Assembly: GCA_035712345.1 (NCBI GenBank)
Contig: DASTAY010000045.1
Span: 62,001-126,000 of the forward strand
From: VRUE01 sp035712345
GTDB lineage: Bacteria > Actinomycetota > Thermoleophilia > Solirubrobacterales > 70-9
Direction of reading: 5' to 3'
Length of the DNA stretch: 64,000 nt
The notes under the pieces are model-generated. The model saw only the letters and a program-made list of their open reading frames with translations, was not told the origin of the DNA and did no database searches. The position numbers were made by a program, and so were the translations under genes. Below, in pieces: positions 55,819-63,749 of this stretch. Position 1 is the first letter of the stretch. Each line of letters opens with the position of its first letter.

Positions 55819-58017
55819 ATGTACAGCTCGGACAGGGGGCATGGGGGAGCGAGCGGCTTCTTCGGGCGCACCGCGCGGGCAATCGTCTGGCTTCGCTTCC
55901 TGATCGTCCCGGCCTGGATCGCGGCCACCTTCTGGACGATGACCTCGCTGCCGTCCCTCTTCGACGCCGACACCGGCGAGCTCGGCAACCTCCTCCCTCC
56001 CTCGGCCGAATCGCTGCGGGTCGAACGCGAATCGCTCGAAGAGTTCGGCTTGCCGCTGCTCAGCCACAGCCTCGTGGTCGCCTCCCAGCCGGGCGGCCTC
56101 TCCCCCCGGCAGATCGCCGCCGCATCGCGCTACGTCGTCGCCGTCGACGAACGGCCGCCGCGGACGGCGGCGGTGCGCGCCGTGCCGTTGGTGAACGCGC
56201 CGGGCCTCGCGCGCGGCCGGCCCGACACGACCCTGGCGGCCTTCCTCTACACCGATCCCGGCCTCTCCACCGTTACGCGAGAAGCGACGATCGGCCACTT
56301 CGCCGAAGGCCTGGCGCGGGTGAGCGGCGCGCAGTCGGTGGAGCTCACCGGCGCGATCCCCGCCGGCACCGCCCAGACCAAGCTCGGCAACGACTGGCTG
56401 CCGTGGCTCGAGCTGGCCACGATCGTGATCGTCGTCGGCATCCTCGTCCTCTACTTCCGCGCCGTCGGCGTGCCGCTGCTCGGCCTCGCCACGGTCGCGA
56501 TCGCCTACCTCTGCGCCAGCCACGCCCTCGGCTGGCTGGGGCTGCACCTCGGCATCTCGATCCCGCAGGAGGTGAACCCGGTGATCGTCGCCCTGCTGTT
56601 CGGCACGCTCACCGACTACGTCGTCTTCTTCGTCTCTAGCTATCGCAACCGCCTCACCCGCGGCGAGGACCCTCGCGAGGCGGTGACGGGCGTGACGGCG
56701 GAGCTGCTCCCCGTCGTCCTCACCGCGGGCCTGATGATCGCCGGGGCGACGCTGACGCTGCTCCTCTCCGGCGTGCGCTTCCTCACCGCCTTCGGGCCAG
56801 GCATGTCGGTTGCGGTGCTGATCGGCGTGGCGGTCGCGCTGACCTTCATCCCGGCGACGCTGGCGATCTTCGGCCCGGCCATCCTCTGGCCGAGGCGGCC
56901 CCAGCAGGAAGAGCCGCCGGAGGCGCGCAAGACCGCCCGCGGCCGGATCGTCGGGGTCGCTGCCAATCACCCGGTGCTGACCGCGGTGCTCTGCATCGTC
57001 CTGCTCGGCGCCGCGGCCAGCGGCATCCGCGACATGGAGCTGGGCAACACGGTGATCGTCGGACTGCCCCAGAGCAGCTCGCCCCATGTCGGCTACGAAG
57101 CCGCCGCCCGCGGCTTCGGCCCGGGAATCGTCGGGCCGACGATGGTGGCCGTCGAAGGCGACGGCATCGCCTCCCGACGTCCGCAGCTGGACGACCTGCA
57201 GGGTCATCTGGAAGACCAGCCCGGGGTATCGGCCGTTCTCGGGCCCGGCGATCAGCGCCTGCGGGGTCGCTACGGCGTCGTCTTCGCCCCAAGCGGCAAC
57301 GCCGCCCGCTACCTGGTCGTCTTCGAAGGGGATCCAAACGGCGCCGGCGCGGTGAGCGACCTGAACCGGCTCGAGCAGCGGCTGCCGGAACTGCTGGGCG
57401 AATCTGGACTGCCCCACGCCGAAACCGGCGTGAGCGGCGACACCGCGATCGCCGCCGAACTGGACGAAGACACCCGCGGGGCCTTCATGCGCATCGCGCC
57501 GGCGGCGATCGTCGTCCTGCTCCTCCTGCTCTGGTGGCTGCTGCGCAGCCGCAGCGCCCCGGTCTATCTCGTGGCGGTCAGCGCGCTCGTCGTCGTCGCC
57601 GCGCTCGGGCTGACGGTCTACGTCTTCCAGGACCTGCTCGGCTACGGCCAGCTGACCTTCTTCGTCCCGGTCGCGGCCGCGATCCTGCTGCTGGCCCTCG
57701 GCTCCGACTACAACGTCTTCTTGATCAGCCGCATCTGGCGCGAGGCGGAGCGCGACGACCTGCGACCGGCGATCCAGACGGCGGGCACCCGCGCCGGCCG
57801 GGCGATCACCGTCGCCGGAATGATCCTCGCCTTCTCCTTCGCCGCCGTCGCCCTCGTCCCGATCCGCTCCTTCGGCGAGCTCGCCTTCGCGATGGCGATC
57901 GGCCTGCTGCTCGATACCTTGCTGGCGAGGACGCTGCTGATCCCCGCCCTGGTCAGCCTCTTCGGCCGCGGCCGTGCCTCGACCGCTATGAGCCGTCGAG
58001 TGGGTACGCGAGCCTGA
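55819..58017 (+). CDS. MMPL/RND-family transporter
   Basis: A 732-aa protein with two halves, each with one helix, an extracytoplasmic loop and five helices, as in MmpL/SSD proteins. FGTLTDYVVFFVSSYRNRL and ALGSDYNVFLISRIWREAER carry the paired Asp-Tyr motifs (TDY and SDYN) of the proton relay in helices 4 and 10. It probably exports lipids or hydrophobic compounds using the proton gradient. TAATGC lies 7 nt before the ATG. The tail overlaps the DUF6812 gene by 32 bp. Confidence 0.88.
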   Translation: MYSSDRGHGGASGFFGRTARAIVWLRFLIVPAWIAATFWTMTSLPSLFDADTGELGNLLPPSAESLRVERESLEEFGLPLLSHSLVVASQPGGLSPRQIAAASRYVVAVDERPPRTAAVRAVPLVNAPGLARGRPDTTLAAFLYTDPGLSTVTREATIGHFAEGLARVSGAQSVELTGAIPAGTAQTKLGNDWLPWLELATIVIVVGILVLYFRAVGVPLLGLATVAIAYLCASHALGWLGLHLGISIPQEVNPVIVALLFGTLTDYVVFFVSSYRNRLTRGEDPREAVTGVTAELLPVVLTAGLMIAGATLTLLLSGVRFLTAFGPGMSVAVLIGVAVALTFIPATLAIFGPAILWPRRPQQEEPPEARKTARGRIVGVAANHPVLTAVLCIVLLGAAASGIRDMELGNTVIVGLPQSSSPHVGYEAAARGFGPGIVGPTMVAVEGDGIASRRPQLDDLQGHLEDQPGVSAVLGPGDQRLRGRYGVVFAPSGNAARYLVVFEGDPNGAGAVSDLNRLEQRLPELLGESGLPHAETGVSGDTAIAAELDEDTRGAFMRIAPAAIVVLLLLLWWLLRSRSAPVYLVAVSALVVVAALGLTVYVFQDLLGYGQLTFFVPVAAAILLLALGSDYNVFLISRIWREAERDDLRPAIQTAGTRAGRAITVAGMILAFSFAAVALVPIRSFGELAFAMAIGLLLDTLLARTLLIPALVSLFGRGRASTAMSRRVGTRA

Positions 58018-58252
58018 TGTGCTGCTTGGCGAGGACGATGAAGTCGCGCCGCTGGACCGCGCCCTCGCCGCCGAGCGGCGTGATCTCGACGTCGAGCAAC
58101 GGGACGAAGGCGACGTCGGCGCGGTTGACCGCGTCCGAGAAGCGGCTCTGATATCCGTGCGGCGGCAGGGTCACGTCGCCGACGACCATGTGCCGGTCGG
58201 TTTCGAAGGCGATCCGTTCCCGGCGCCGGGGGCTATCTGTCTGCCTCTCCAT
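57986..58252 (-). CDS. DUF6812-like small protein
   Basis: An 88-aa soluble protein starting MERQTDSPRRRERIAFETDR, with HMVVGDVTLPPHGYQSRFSD and DVEITPLGGEGAVQRRDFIV. The pattern suggests a small beta-barrel fold and fits the DUF6812 family of unknown function. ATG 58252 is chosen over an upstream ATG 58303, whose added residues lack conservation features. It converges on the MMPL gene. Confidence 0.65.
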   Translation of the reverse strand: MERQTDSPRRRERIAFETDRHMVVGDVTLPPHGYQSRFSDAVNRADVAFVPLLDVEITPLGGEGAVQRRDFIVLAKQHIRLAYPLDGS

Positions 58253-58386
58253 GCAGGCCCCTATCGGCGTTTCCAGGCATTTCGCGACTGGATAAGCGTC
58301 CAAAGCGCACCCGGACGCCTGGAGTCGCGACGGGCGCGGGCGCCTAACGGCTCCATCTCACGGCCGCCAGAAGGCCTTGACGAACA

Positions 58387-58460
58387 TCGGGGCGCCCGGA
58401 TTCGAACCGGGGACCTCGGCCACCCAAAGGCCGCGCGCTACCAGGCTGCGCCACGCCCCG
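58387..58460 (-). tRNA. tRNA-Pro (anticodon UGG)
   Basis: Acceptor CGGGGCG/CGCCCCG, anticodon stem CGGCC/GGCCG around TTTGGGT (UGG), T arm CCCGG-TTCGAAT-CCGGG, discriminator A. CCA is not encoded. A TACACT box lies 8 nt upstream of its 5' end (58474-58469). Confidence 0.95.
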
Positions 58461-58476
58461 CTGCGGCCAGTGTAGG

Positions 58477-58527
58477 CGACGAGACTGCAGTTGCCGGCGA
58501 TATGCGCCGGTAACTGCAGTCTCGTCG
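58477..58527. repeat. 23-bp near-perfect inverted repeat between divergent tRNA-Pro and DUF1015
   Basis: Arms 58477-58499 and 58505-58527 (CGACGAGACTGCAGTT then G/A then CCGGCG) pair except one G-U, with a 5-nt loop. The flanking genes diverge, so this is not a terminator. The -10-like boxes TACACT and TAGCTT lie just outside each arm, so the arms cover both -35 regions. Confidence 0.7.
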
Positions 58528-58550
58528 TCGACATCGCTAGCTTTCGACCG

Positions 58551-59840
58551 ATGGCCGACGTGCGCCCGATCCGCGCGACCCACTACGACCTCGACGTGGT
58601 CGGGTCCCTGCAGGACGTGACGGCCCCGCCCTACGACGTGATCGACACGGCGATGCGCGCCGAGCTGCTCCAGCGCTCGCCCTACAACGCGGTCGCGATC
58701 GACCTGCCGAAACCCTACGGGGAGACCGGGCCGCAGCAGACCGACGACGATCCGTACGAGCGGGCGGCGCGGACGATGGAGGAATGGCGGGGGGCGGGCG
58801 CGCTCGTCGGCGATTCCGAGCCGGCGATCTGGGCTATGACCCAGGACTACACCGGCCCCGACGGCACGGCGCGCACGCGCCACGGCATCCTCGCCGGCGT
58901 CCGGGTCGAGGACTTCTCCGCCGGCCAGGTGCTGCCGCACGAGCGCACGCTGCCCGGGCCGAAGAAGGACCGACTCGACCTCACCCGCGCCACCCGCCAC
59001 AACCTCTCGCCGATCTTCTCGCTCGCCACCGACGACCCCTGGCCGCTCGTGGCCCCCGCGATCGAGGGCGTCGAGCCCTGGGGAGAGGCGAGCGACGAAG
59101 GCGGCACCGTGACCCGCGTCTGGCGCGTCGCCGACCCGACGATCCTCTCCGCGGTCACCGAGCTGTTGGCCGGCGCCCAGCTCCTGATCGCCGACGGGCA
59201 CCATCGCTACGAGACCGCGATCGCCTACCGCGACGAGGCCGGCGGGTCGGGCGAGGGCGAGTTCACGCTGATGGCGCTGACCGGGCTCGACGACCCCGGC
59301 CTCACCGTCTTCCCCACCCACCGCCTGCTCTCCGGCTTCCGCGCGGATCCCGAGCGCCAGCGCCGCCTCGGCGAGGGCCTGCGCGAGCTCTTCGACGCGA
59401 CCGAGGTGCCGCTCGAGCAGCTCGACCCGCTCGGCGAGGAGGGCGCCGGCGTCTTCGGCCTCTACGACTGCTTCCACAAGCGGGCCTTCCGCCTGCGGCT
59501 CAAGGACAGCGCCGTGGCGGCGCTCGACGAGCAGCTCGCCGGCAAGCCCGAGGCCTACCGCCGCCTCGACGCCGCGATCCTCGAGACGCTCGTGCTCAAA
59601 GGCATCGCCGGCCTCAGCGAAGACGACATCCTCGCCAAGCGCGGCCTCGGCTACTCGAAGAGCGTCGAGGACTCGCTCGCGCTGCTCGAGGAAGGCGCCT
59701 ACGACGTCGCCTTCCTCCTGCGCCCGATCCCCGTCGACCAGGTCAAGGCGATCTGCGAGAGCGAGGAGAACATGCCGCCCAAGTCGACCTACTTCTTCCC
59801 CAAGGTCCCCACCGGCCTGGTCTTCAACCCGGTCGGCTGA
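58551..59840 (+). CDS. DUF1015-family protein
   Basis: A 429-aa protein of the DUF1015 family. Family marks are VTAPPYDVIDTAMRAELLQR at the N-terminus, HERTLPGPKKDRLDLTRAT, the LLIADGHHRYETAIAYRDEA motif and MPPKSTYFFPKVPTGLVFNP at the end. The role is unknown; some relatives occur near serine or phosphonate metabolism genes. TAGCTT lies 7 nt before the ATG. Next gene 25 nt downstream. Confidence 0.9.
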   Translation: MADVRPIRATHYDLDVVGSLQDVTAPPYDVIDTAMRAELLQRSPYNAVAIDLPKPYGETGPQQTDDDPYERAARTMEEWRGAGALVGDSEPAIWAMTQDYTGPDGTARTRHGILAGVRVEDFSAGQVLPHERTLPGPKKDRLDLTRATRHNLSPIFSLATDDPWPLVAPAIEGVEPWGEASDEGGTVTRVWRVADPTILSAVTELLAGAQLLIADGHHRYETAIAYRDEAGGSGEGEFTLMALTGLDDPGLTVFPTHRLLSGFRADPERQRRLGEGLRELFDATEVPLEQLDPLGEEGAGVFGLYDCFHKRAFRLRLKDSAVAALDEQLAGKPEAYRRLDAAILETLVLKGIAGLSEDDILAKRGLGYSKSVEDSLALLEEGAYDVAFLLRPIPVDQVKAICESEENMPPKSTYFFPKVPTGLVFNPVG

Positions 59841-59865
59841 CGGCGCCGCGGCGTAGGATCGGGCC

Positions 59866-60432
59866 GTGGTCAAGATCTACACCAAGAAGGGCGACGACGG
59901 GACCACCTCGCTCTGGTACGGCGGCCGCGTGCCCAAGCACCACGGCCGCACCGAGGCCTACGGGGCGCTCGATGAAGCCTGCTCGCAGCTCGGCGTCGCC
60001 CGCGCCCTCTGCGGGCCCGACCGCGCCGAGCTGGCCGCCGACCTGCTGCGCCTCCAGGACGACATCTTCGTCGCCGGCGCCGAGCTGGCGACCGCGCCGG
60101 AGGCCAGCGGACGGCTCGAGGACGGGGTCAGCCGCACCACCGAGGAGATGGTCGCCGAGCTGGAGGGGGCGATCGACCGCTACATGGAGCGGGTCGAGCT
60201 GCCGCCGCAGTTCGTCATCCCCGGCGGCAACCTGCTCTCCGCCCAGCTCGACGTCGCCCGCACGACGATCCGCCGCGCCGAGCGCCGCATCAGCGAGCTG
60301 AAGGAGGACGACGAGCTGATCGCCGAGACCGTGATCCACTTCGTCAACCGCGCCTCCGACCTCGCCTACGCGATGGCCCGCTTCGCCGACGTCGACGACC
60401 CGGCCCTGTTCGAGGGCCGCCGCAAGAGCTGA
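59866..60432 (+). CDS. PduO-type cob(I)alamin adenosyltransferase
   Basis: Adenosylates cob(I)alamin to coenzyme B12. The 188-aa protein starts KIYTKKGDDGTTSLWYGGRV with the ATP-binding N-terminal motif; RTEAYGALDEACSQLGVAR, FVIPGGNLLSAQLDVARTTI, RRAERRI and HFVNRASDLAYAMARF are diagnostic. GTG start with TAGGAT 6 nt upstream and no Shine-Dalgarno. Confidence 0.93.
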   Translation: MVKIYTKKGDDGTTSLWYGGRVPKHHGRTEAYGALDEACSQLGVARALCGPDRAELAADLLRLQDDIFVAGAELATAPEASGRLEDGVSRTTEEMVAELEGAIDRYMERVELPPQFVIPGGNLLSAQLDVARTTIRRAERRISELKEDDELIAETVIHFVNRASDLAYAMARFADVDDPALFEGRRKS

Positions 60433-60437
60433 ATCGC

Positions 60438-60839
60438 ATGAAGGTCGTCGCCCGCCGGCGCCAGGGCTACGCCCACGACGTCGAGATCGAGGGAGGCCAC
60501 ACCCTCGTCGTCGACGAGCCCGCCTCGGTCGAGGGCGGGACCGACGCCGGCCCCTCCCCCACCCGCCTGGTCGCGGCCGGCCTCGCCGCCTGCACCGCGG
60601 TGACGGTGGAGATGTTCGCGGCGCGCAAGGGGTGGGACGTCGGTGCGGTCGAGGTTGACGTCGACGTCGAGTACGACGACTTCGCCCCCCTCTCCTTCCA
60701 GGTGACGCTGCGCCTGCCGCGCGGCCTGGGCGAGGAGCAGAAAGCGCGGTTGACGACCATCGCGCGCAAGTGCCCGGTCCACAAGCTGTTGAGCGGCGAG
60801 ACCCCGGTCAGCGTCTCCGACCGCGTCGAGTCGCTCTGA
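60438..60839 (+). CDS. OsmC-family protein
   Basis: A 133-aa OsmC/YhfA-like protein. The peroxide-reactive cysteines would be Cys in GLAACTAVTVEMFAARKGWD and in ARKCPVHKLLSG (KCPVHK motif). It probably reduces organic hydroperoxides or acts as an envelope-stress protein. It is 5 nt after the adenosyltransferase and overlaps the SDR gene by 1 nt. Confidence 0.9.
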   Translation: MKVVARRRQGYAHDVEIEGGHTLVVDEPASVEGGTDAGPSPTRLVAAGLAACTAVTVEMFAARKGWDVGAVEVDVDVEYDDFAPLSFQVTLRLPRGLGEEQKARLTTIARKCPVHKLLSGETPVSVSDRVESL

Positions 60840-61651
60840 TGGACCTCGGCCTGAAAGGACGCGCCTGCCTGGTCACCGGCGCCAGCAGCGGGATCGGCCG
60901 GGAGACGGCGCGGCTGCTCTGCGCCGAGGGAGCGAAGGTGCTGCTGGTTGGCCGTGACGAGGAGCGGCTGATGGAAGCGCAGGACGAGGCCGTCGCGGCA
61001 GGCGGCGACGCCGGGGGCGACGCGCGGCGCATCGCCCTCGACGTGACCGACGGGGATGCGGGCGAGCGGATGCTCGCCGCCGCGGAGGAGAGCTTCGGCG
61101 GCCTCGACGTGCTCGTCAACAATGCCGGGGCCGCCCGGTGGCGCCACCTCGACGACGTCCCCGACGAGGACTGGTACGCGCAGTACGAGCTCAACGTGAT
61201 GGCGCCGCTGCGGGCGATGCGCGCCGCTGCGCCGCCGATGGCCGAGCGCGGCTGGGGGCGGATCGTCAATGTCTGCTCGACCGCCGGCAAGCGCCCCTCG
61301 GCGGCGATGCCCGAGTACTCCGTGGCCAAGGCGGCCGAGCTCTCGCTCTCGCGCCTCTTCGCCGACCGCTACGCGAAGCAGGGGGTGCTCGTCAACGCGA
61401 TCTGCCCCGGACCGGTCGAATCGGAGCTGTGGATGGACGCCGGCGGCCTGCTCGACCAGTCCCACGAGATGTCCGGCGCCGCGAGCCGCGAGGAGGCGCT
61501 GGCCGAGGCCGGCGCCAAGCGCCCGATCGGCCGCCTCGCCGAGGTCGGTGAGATCGCCGCGGCCATCGTCTTCCTCTGCTCGGAGCGGGCCTCCTACGTG
61601 GCCGGCGCCGCCTGGTCGGTGGACGGCGGCACGGTGCAGACCATCATCTGA
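60839..61651 (+). CDS. Short-chain dehydrogenase/reductase (SDR)
   Basis: A 270-aa classical SDR. Cofactor motif LVTGASSGIGRETARLLCAE (TGxxxGIG), NNAGA loop, catalytic Ser in VNVCSTAGKRPSAAMPEYSV and Tyr-Lys in YSVAKAAELSLSRL. The C-terminal SYVAGAAWSVDGGTVQTII is typical. The substrate is unknown. ATG overlaps the OsmC stop (TGATG). Confidence 0.92.
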   Translation: MDLGLKGRACLVTGASSGIGRETARLLCAEGAKVLLVGRDEERLMEAQDEAVAAGGDAGGDARRIALDVTDGDAGERMLAAAEESFGGLDVLVNNAGAARWRHLDDVPDEDWYAQYELNVMAPLRAMRAAAPPMAERGWGRIVNVCSTAGKRPSAAMPEYSVAKAAELSLSRLFADRYAKQGVLVNAICPGPVESELWMDAGGLLDQSHEMSGAASREEALAEAGAKRPIGRLAEVGEIAAAIVFLCSERASYVAGAAWSVDGGTVQTII

Positions 61652-61652
61652 G

Positions 61653-62153
61653 ATGAGATCTCCAATCGAGGCGGCCGTCCTGCTGCCGCTCTACGGCTGG
61701 CCCGAGGAGCCCGGCCTCGTCTTCACCGAGCGGCGCGCCGACCTGCGCCGCCACGCCGGGGAGATCTCCTTTCCAGGCGGGCGACGCGACGAGGCCGACG
61801 CCGACCTCGCCGCGACGGCCCTGCGCGAGGCCGAGGAGGAGATCGCGCTCGACCCCGCCGTGGTCGAGCTCGGCGAGGAGCTGCCAACCACCGGCACCTT
61901 CGTCACCGGCTACCGCATCCACCCCTTCGTCGGCCGCATCCCCCACCCCGCCGAGCTGGGCCTGGAACCCAACCCGGCCGAGGTGGAGACCGTGCTCGCC
62001 TTCTCGCTGGAGACGCTGCGCGACGCCTACGCCATGCGCCGCCTCGTCCGCCGCGGCGTCCCCATCCACACCCCCACCTACGAGGTCGAAGGCCACCTCA
62101 TCTGGGGCGCCACCGCCCGCATCCTCGGCGACCTGCTCGAACGCCTCGGCTAG
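61653..62153 (+). CDS. NUDIX hydrolase (CoA pyrophosphatase-like)
   Basis: A 166-aa NUDIX protein. The Nudix box is GGRRDEADADLAATALREAE and EEIAL, preceded by HAGEISFPGGR, the CoA-pyrophosphatase (NudL/YeaB) pattern with LRRHAGEISFPGG. It begins 2 nt after the SDR stop in an operon from the adenosyltransferase onwards. It overlaps the peroxiredoxin by 4 nt in convergent orientation. Confidence 0.9.
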   Translation: MRSPIEAAVLLPLYGWPEEPGLVFTERRADLRRHAGEISFPGGRRDEADADLAATALREAEEEIALDPAVVELGEELPTTGTFVTGYRIHPFVGRIPHPAELGLEPNPAEVETVLAFSLETLRDAYAMRRLVRRGVPIHTPTYEVEGHLIWGATARILGDLLERLG

Positions 62154-62818
62154 GAGGACTTCTCCGGCTGGGGGACGATGCGGATGTAGGGCCGCGGCTC
62201 TTCCCAACCGTCGGGGTAGATCTCCTTGGCTTCCTCGTTGGAGACCGATCCGCCGATGATCACGTCGTCGCCCTGCTGCCACTGCGCGGGGGTCGAGACT
62301 TTGTGTTCGGCCGTGAGCTGGAGCGAGTCGACCACGCGCAGCACCTCGTCGAAGTTGCGCCCGGTGGACATCGGGTAGACGAGGATGAGTTTGATCTTCT
62401 TGTCGGGACCGATGACGAAGACGTTGCGCACGGTCTGGTTGTCGACCGGGGTGCGGTCGGCGGCGCTTCCCGAGACATCGGCCGGCAGCATCCCGTAGAG
62501 CTTGGCGACGTTGAAGTCGGCGTCGCTGATGATCGGGTAGTTGGGCGCGGTGCCCTGGGTCTCCTCGATGTCCTTCGACCAATCCTCGTGCTTGTCGAGC
62601 GGGTCGACCGAGAGGCCGATGATCTTCACGCCGCGCTTCGCGAACTCGGGCTCGATGCTCGCCATGTAGCCGAGCTCGGTCGTGCAGACCGGGGTGAAGT
62701 CTTTCGGGTGCGAGAACAGCACCGCCCACGAGTCGCCGATCCAGTCGTGGAACTTGATCCGGCCCTCGGTCGTCTCGGCCTCGAAATCGGGTGCTACGTC
62801 ACCAAGCTGCAGGGCCAT
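62150..62818 (-). CDS. 1-Cys peroxiredoxin (Prx6 type)
   Basis: A 222-aa Prx6-like enzyme that reduces peroxides. The active site is SHPKDFTPVCTTELGYMASI with peroxidatic Cys45. No other Cys occurs in the chain, so it is a 1-Cys type. The C-terminal PDGWEEPRPYIRIVPQPEKS is characteristic of the Prx6 group. AGAGGAG upstream of ATG 62818 is a good ribosome-binding site. Confidence 0.94.
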   Translation of the reverse strand: MALQLGDVAPDFEAETTEGRIKFHDWIGDSWAVLFSHPKDFTPVCTTELGYMASIEPEFAKRGVKIIGLSVDPLDKHEDWSKDIEETQGTAPNYPIISDADFNVAKLYGMLPADVSGSAADRTPVDNQTVRNVFVIGPDKKIKLILVYPMSTGRNFDEVLRVVDSLQLTAEHKVSTPAQWQQGDDVIIGGSVSNEEAKEIYPDGWEEPRPYIRIVPQPEKSS

Positions 62819-62891
62819 GTGCCGCTCCTCTCACTCGCTTCGGCATTTACCGGAATTCCAATCGGAGTTTAGAGATATGGCCATGCCGGGC

Positions 62892-63401
62892 TCACTCGAG
62901 CAGGTTCACGATCCCGCCCGTCGCCGCGTCCAGCCAGACCCCCATCGGGTCGCTCCAGGTCTCCTCGTCGCGGGGATCGACGAGCAGGCAGGAGACCGGG
63001 ATGTTCCAGGTTTCCGACGCCGCCTCGACCGCCTCCTTGCCGCGCGCCAACAGGATCGGGTCGACGCTGCCCCGGCCGTCGTAGACGAAACCGCGCACCG
63101 GCGTTTCGACGAGCCGCTCGAGCACCCGGTCGAGGCCCGGGCCGTGCAGCGCCGAGAGCTCCTCCTCGCTGCCCTCCGCCGAGCCGAGCAGCCAGACGAC
63201 GACGCTGACGTCGCCGACCAGCTCGAGCACCGATCCCGGTTCGGCCGGATCGGCGAGCGCCGGCTCGATCCCGGCCTGGTCGATCAGCGCCATCCCTTCC
63301 CTGTGGCGGCTCGTCCCGCGCACCTGCCAGCCCTTGGCGAGCAGGCGCCCGCCGACCGACCGCCCGCGGCAGCCACAGCCGACGATCAGCGCTCGCGCCA
63401 C
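62892..63401 (-). CDS. NAD(P)-binding Rossmann-fold protein
   Basis: A 169-aa protein starting ARALIVGCGCRGRSVGGRLL, a GxGxxG dinucleotide motif, followed by GWQVRGTSRHREGMALIDQA and VVVWLLGSAEGSEEEL. It resembles a short NAD(P)-binding domain of atypical SDR or Gfo/Idh ancestry; no catalytic triad is seen. GTG 63401 is chosen. It is 10 nt downstream of the next minus-strand gene. Confidence 0.65.
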   Translation of the reverse strand: MARALIVGCGCRGRSVGGRLLAKGWQVRGTSRHREGMALIDQAGIEPALADPAEPGSVLELVGDVSVVVWLLGSAEGSEEELSALHGPGLDRVLERLVETPVRGFVYDGRGSVDPILLARGKEAVEAASETWNIPVSCLLVDPRDEETWSDPMGVWLDAATGGIVNLLE

Positions 63402-63411
63402 CCGCTCGTCC

Positions 63412-63702
63412 TCACGTTTCGAAGGGGCCGCCGCGCCGCAACCGCTCCAGCTCCTCCGCTTCGACCTCGGCGCGCAGCGTGCGCTCGTCGACCTCGGGGG
63501 CGCCACGGCGGCGGCGCATCTCGTTCTGCGCCTCGAGCATCTGACGCACGTCGTCGATCTCGTTCTGCGCCTCGACTTCGGGGCTGCGGGTCGGCTTCCA
63601 ATCGACCAGGTCGGCGGTGCTGCCCTGGTAGAAGTGGCCGATCACCAGCAGCACACCGATGATCAGCGCCAGCATCACCACGGTCAGCAGCGCGAAACCC
63701 AT
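63412..63702 (-). CDS. Small membrane protein with coiled-coil-like tail
   Basis: A 96-aa protein with one N-terminal helix (MGFALLTVVMLALIIGVLLV) and an acidic, Glu/Arg-rich helical tail (EIDDVRQMLEAQNEMRRRRG, TLRAEVEAEELERLRRG). No family recognised. It is co-directional with the Rossmann protein and divergent from the thiolase. Confidence 0.65.
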   Translation of the reverse strand: MGFALLTVVMLALIIGVLLVIGHFYQGSTADLVDWKPTRSPEVEAQNEIDDVRQMLEAQNEMRRRRGAPEVDERTLRAEVEAEELERLRRGGPFET

Positions 63703-63749
63703 GCAGATGAGGATACGGGCGAGCGCCCGCTTCCCCTTTAATGCCGCCT

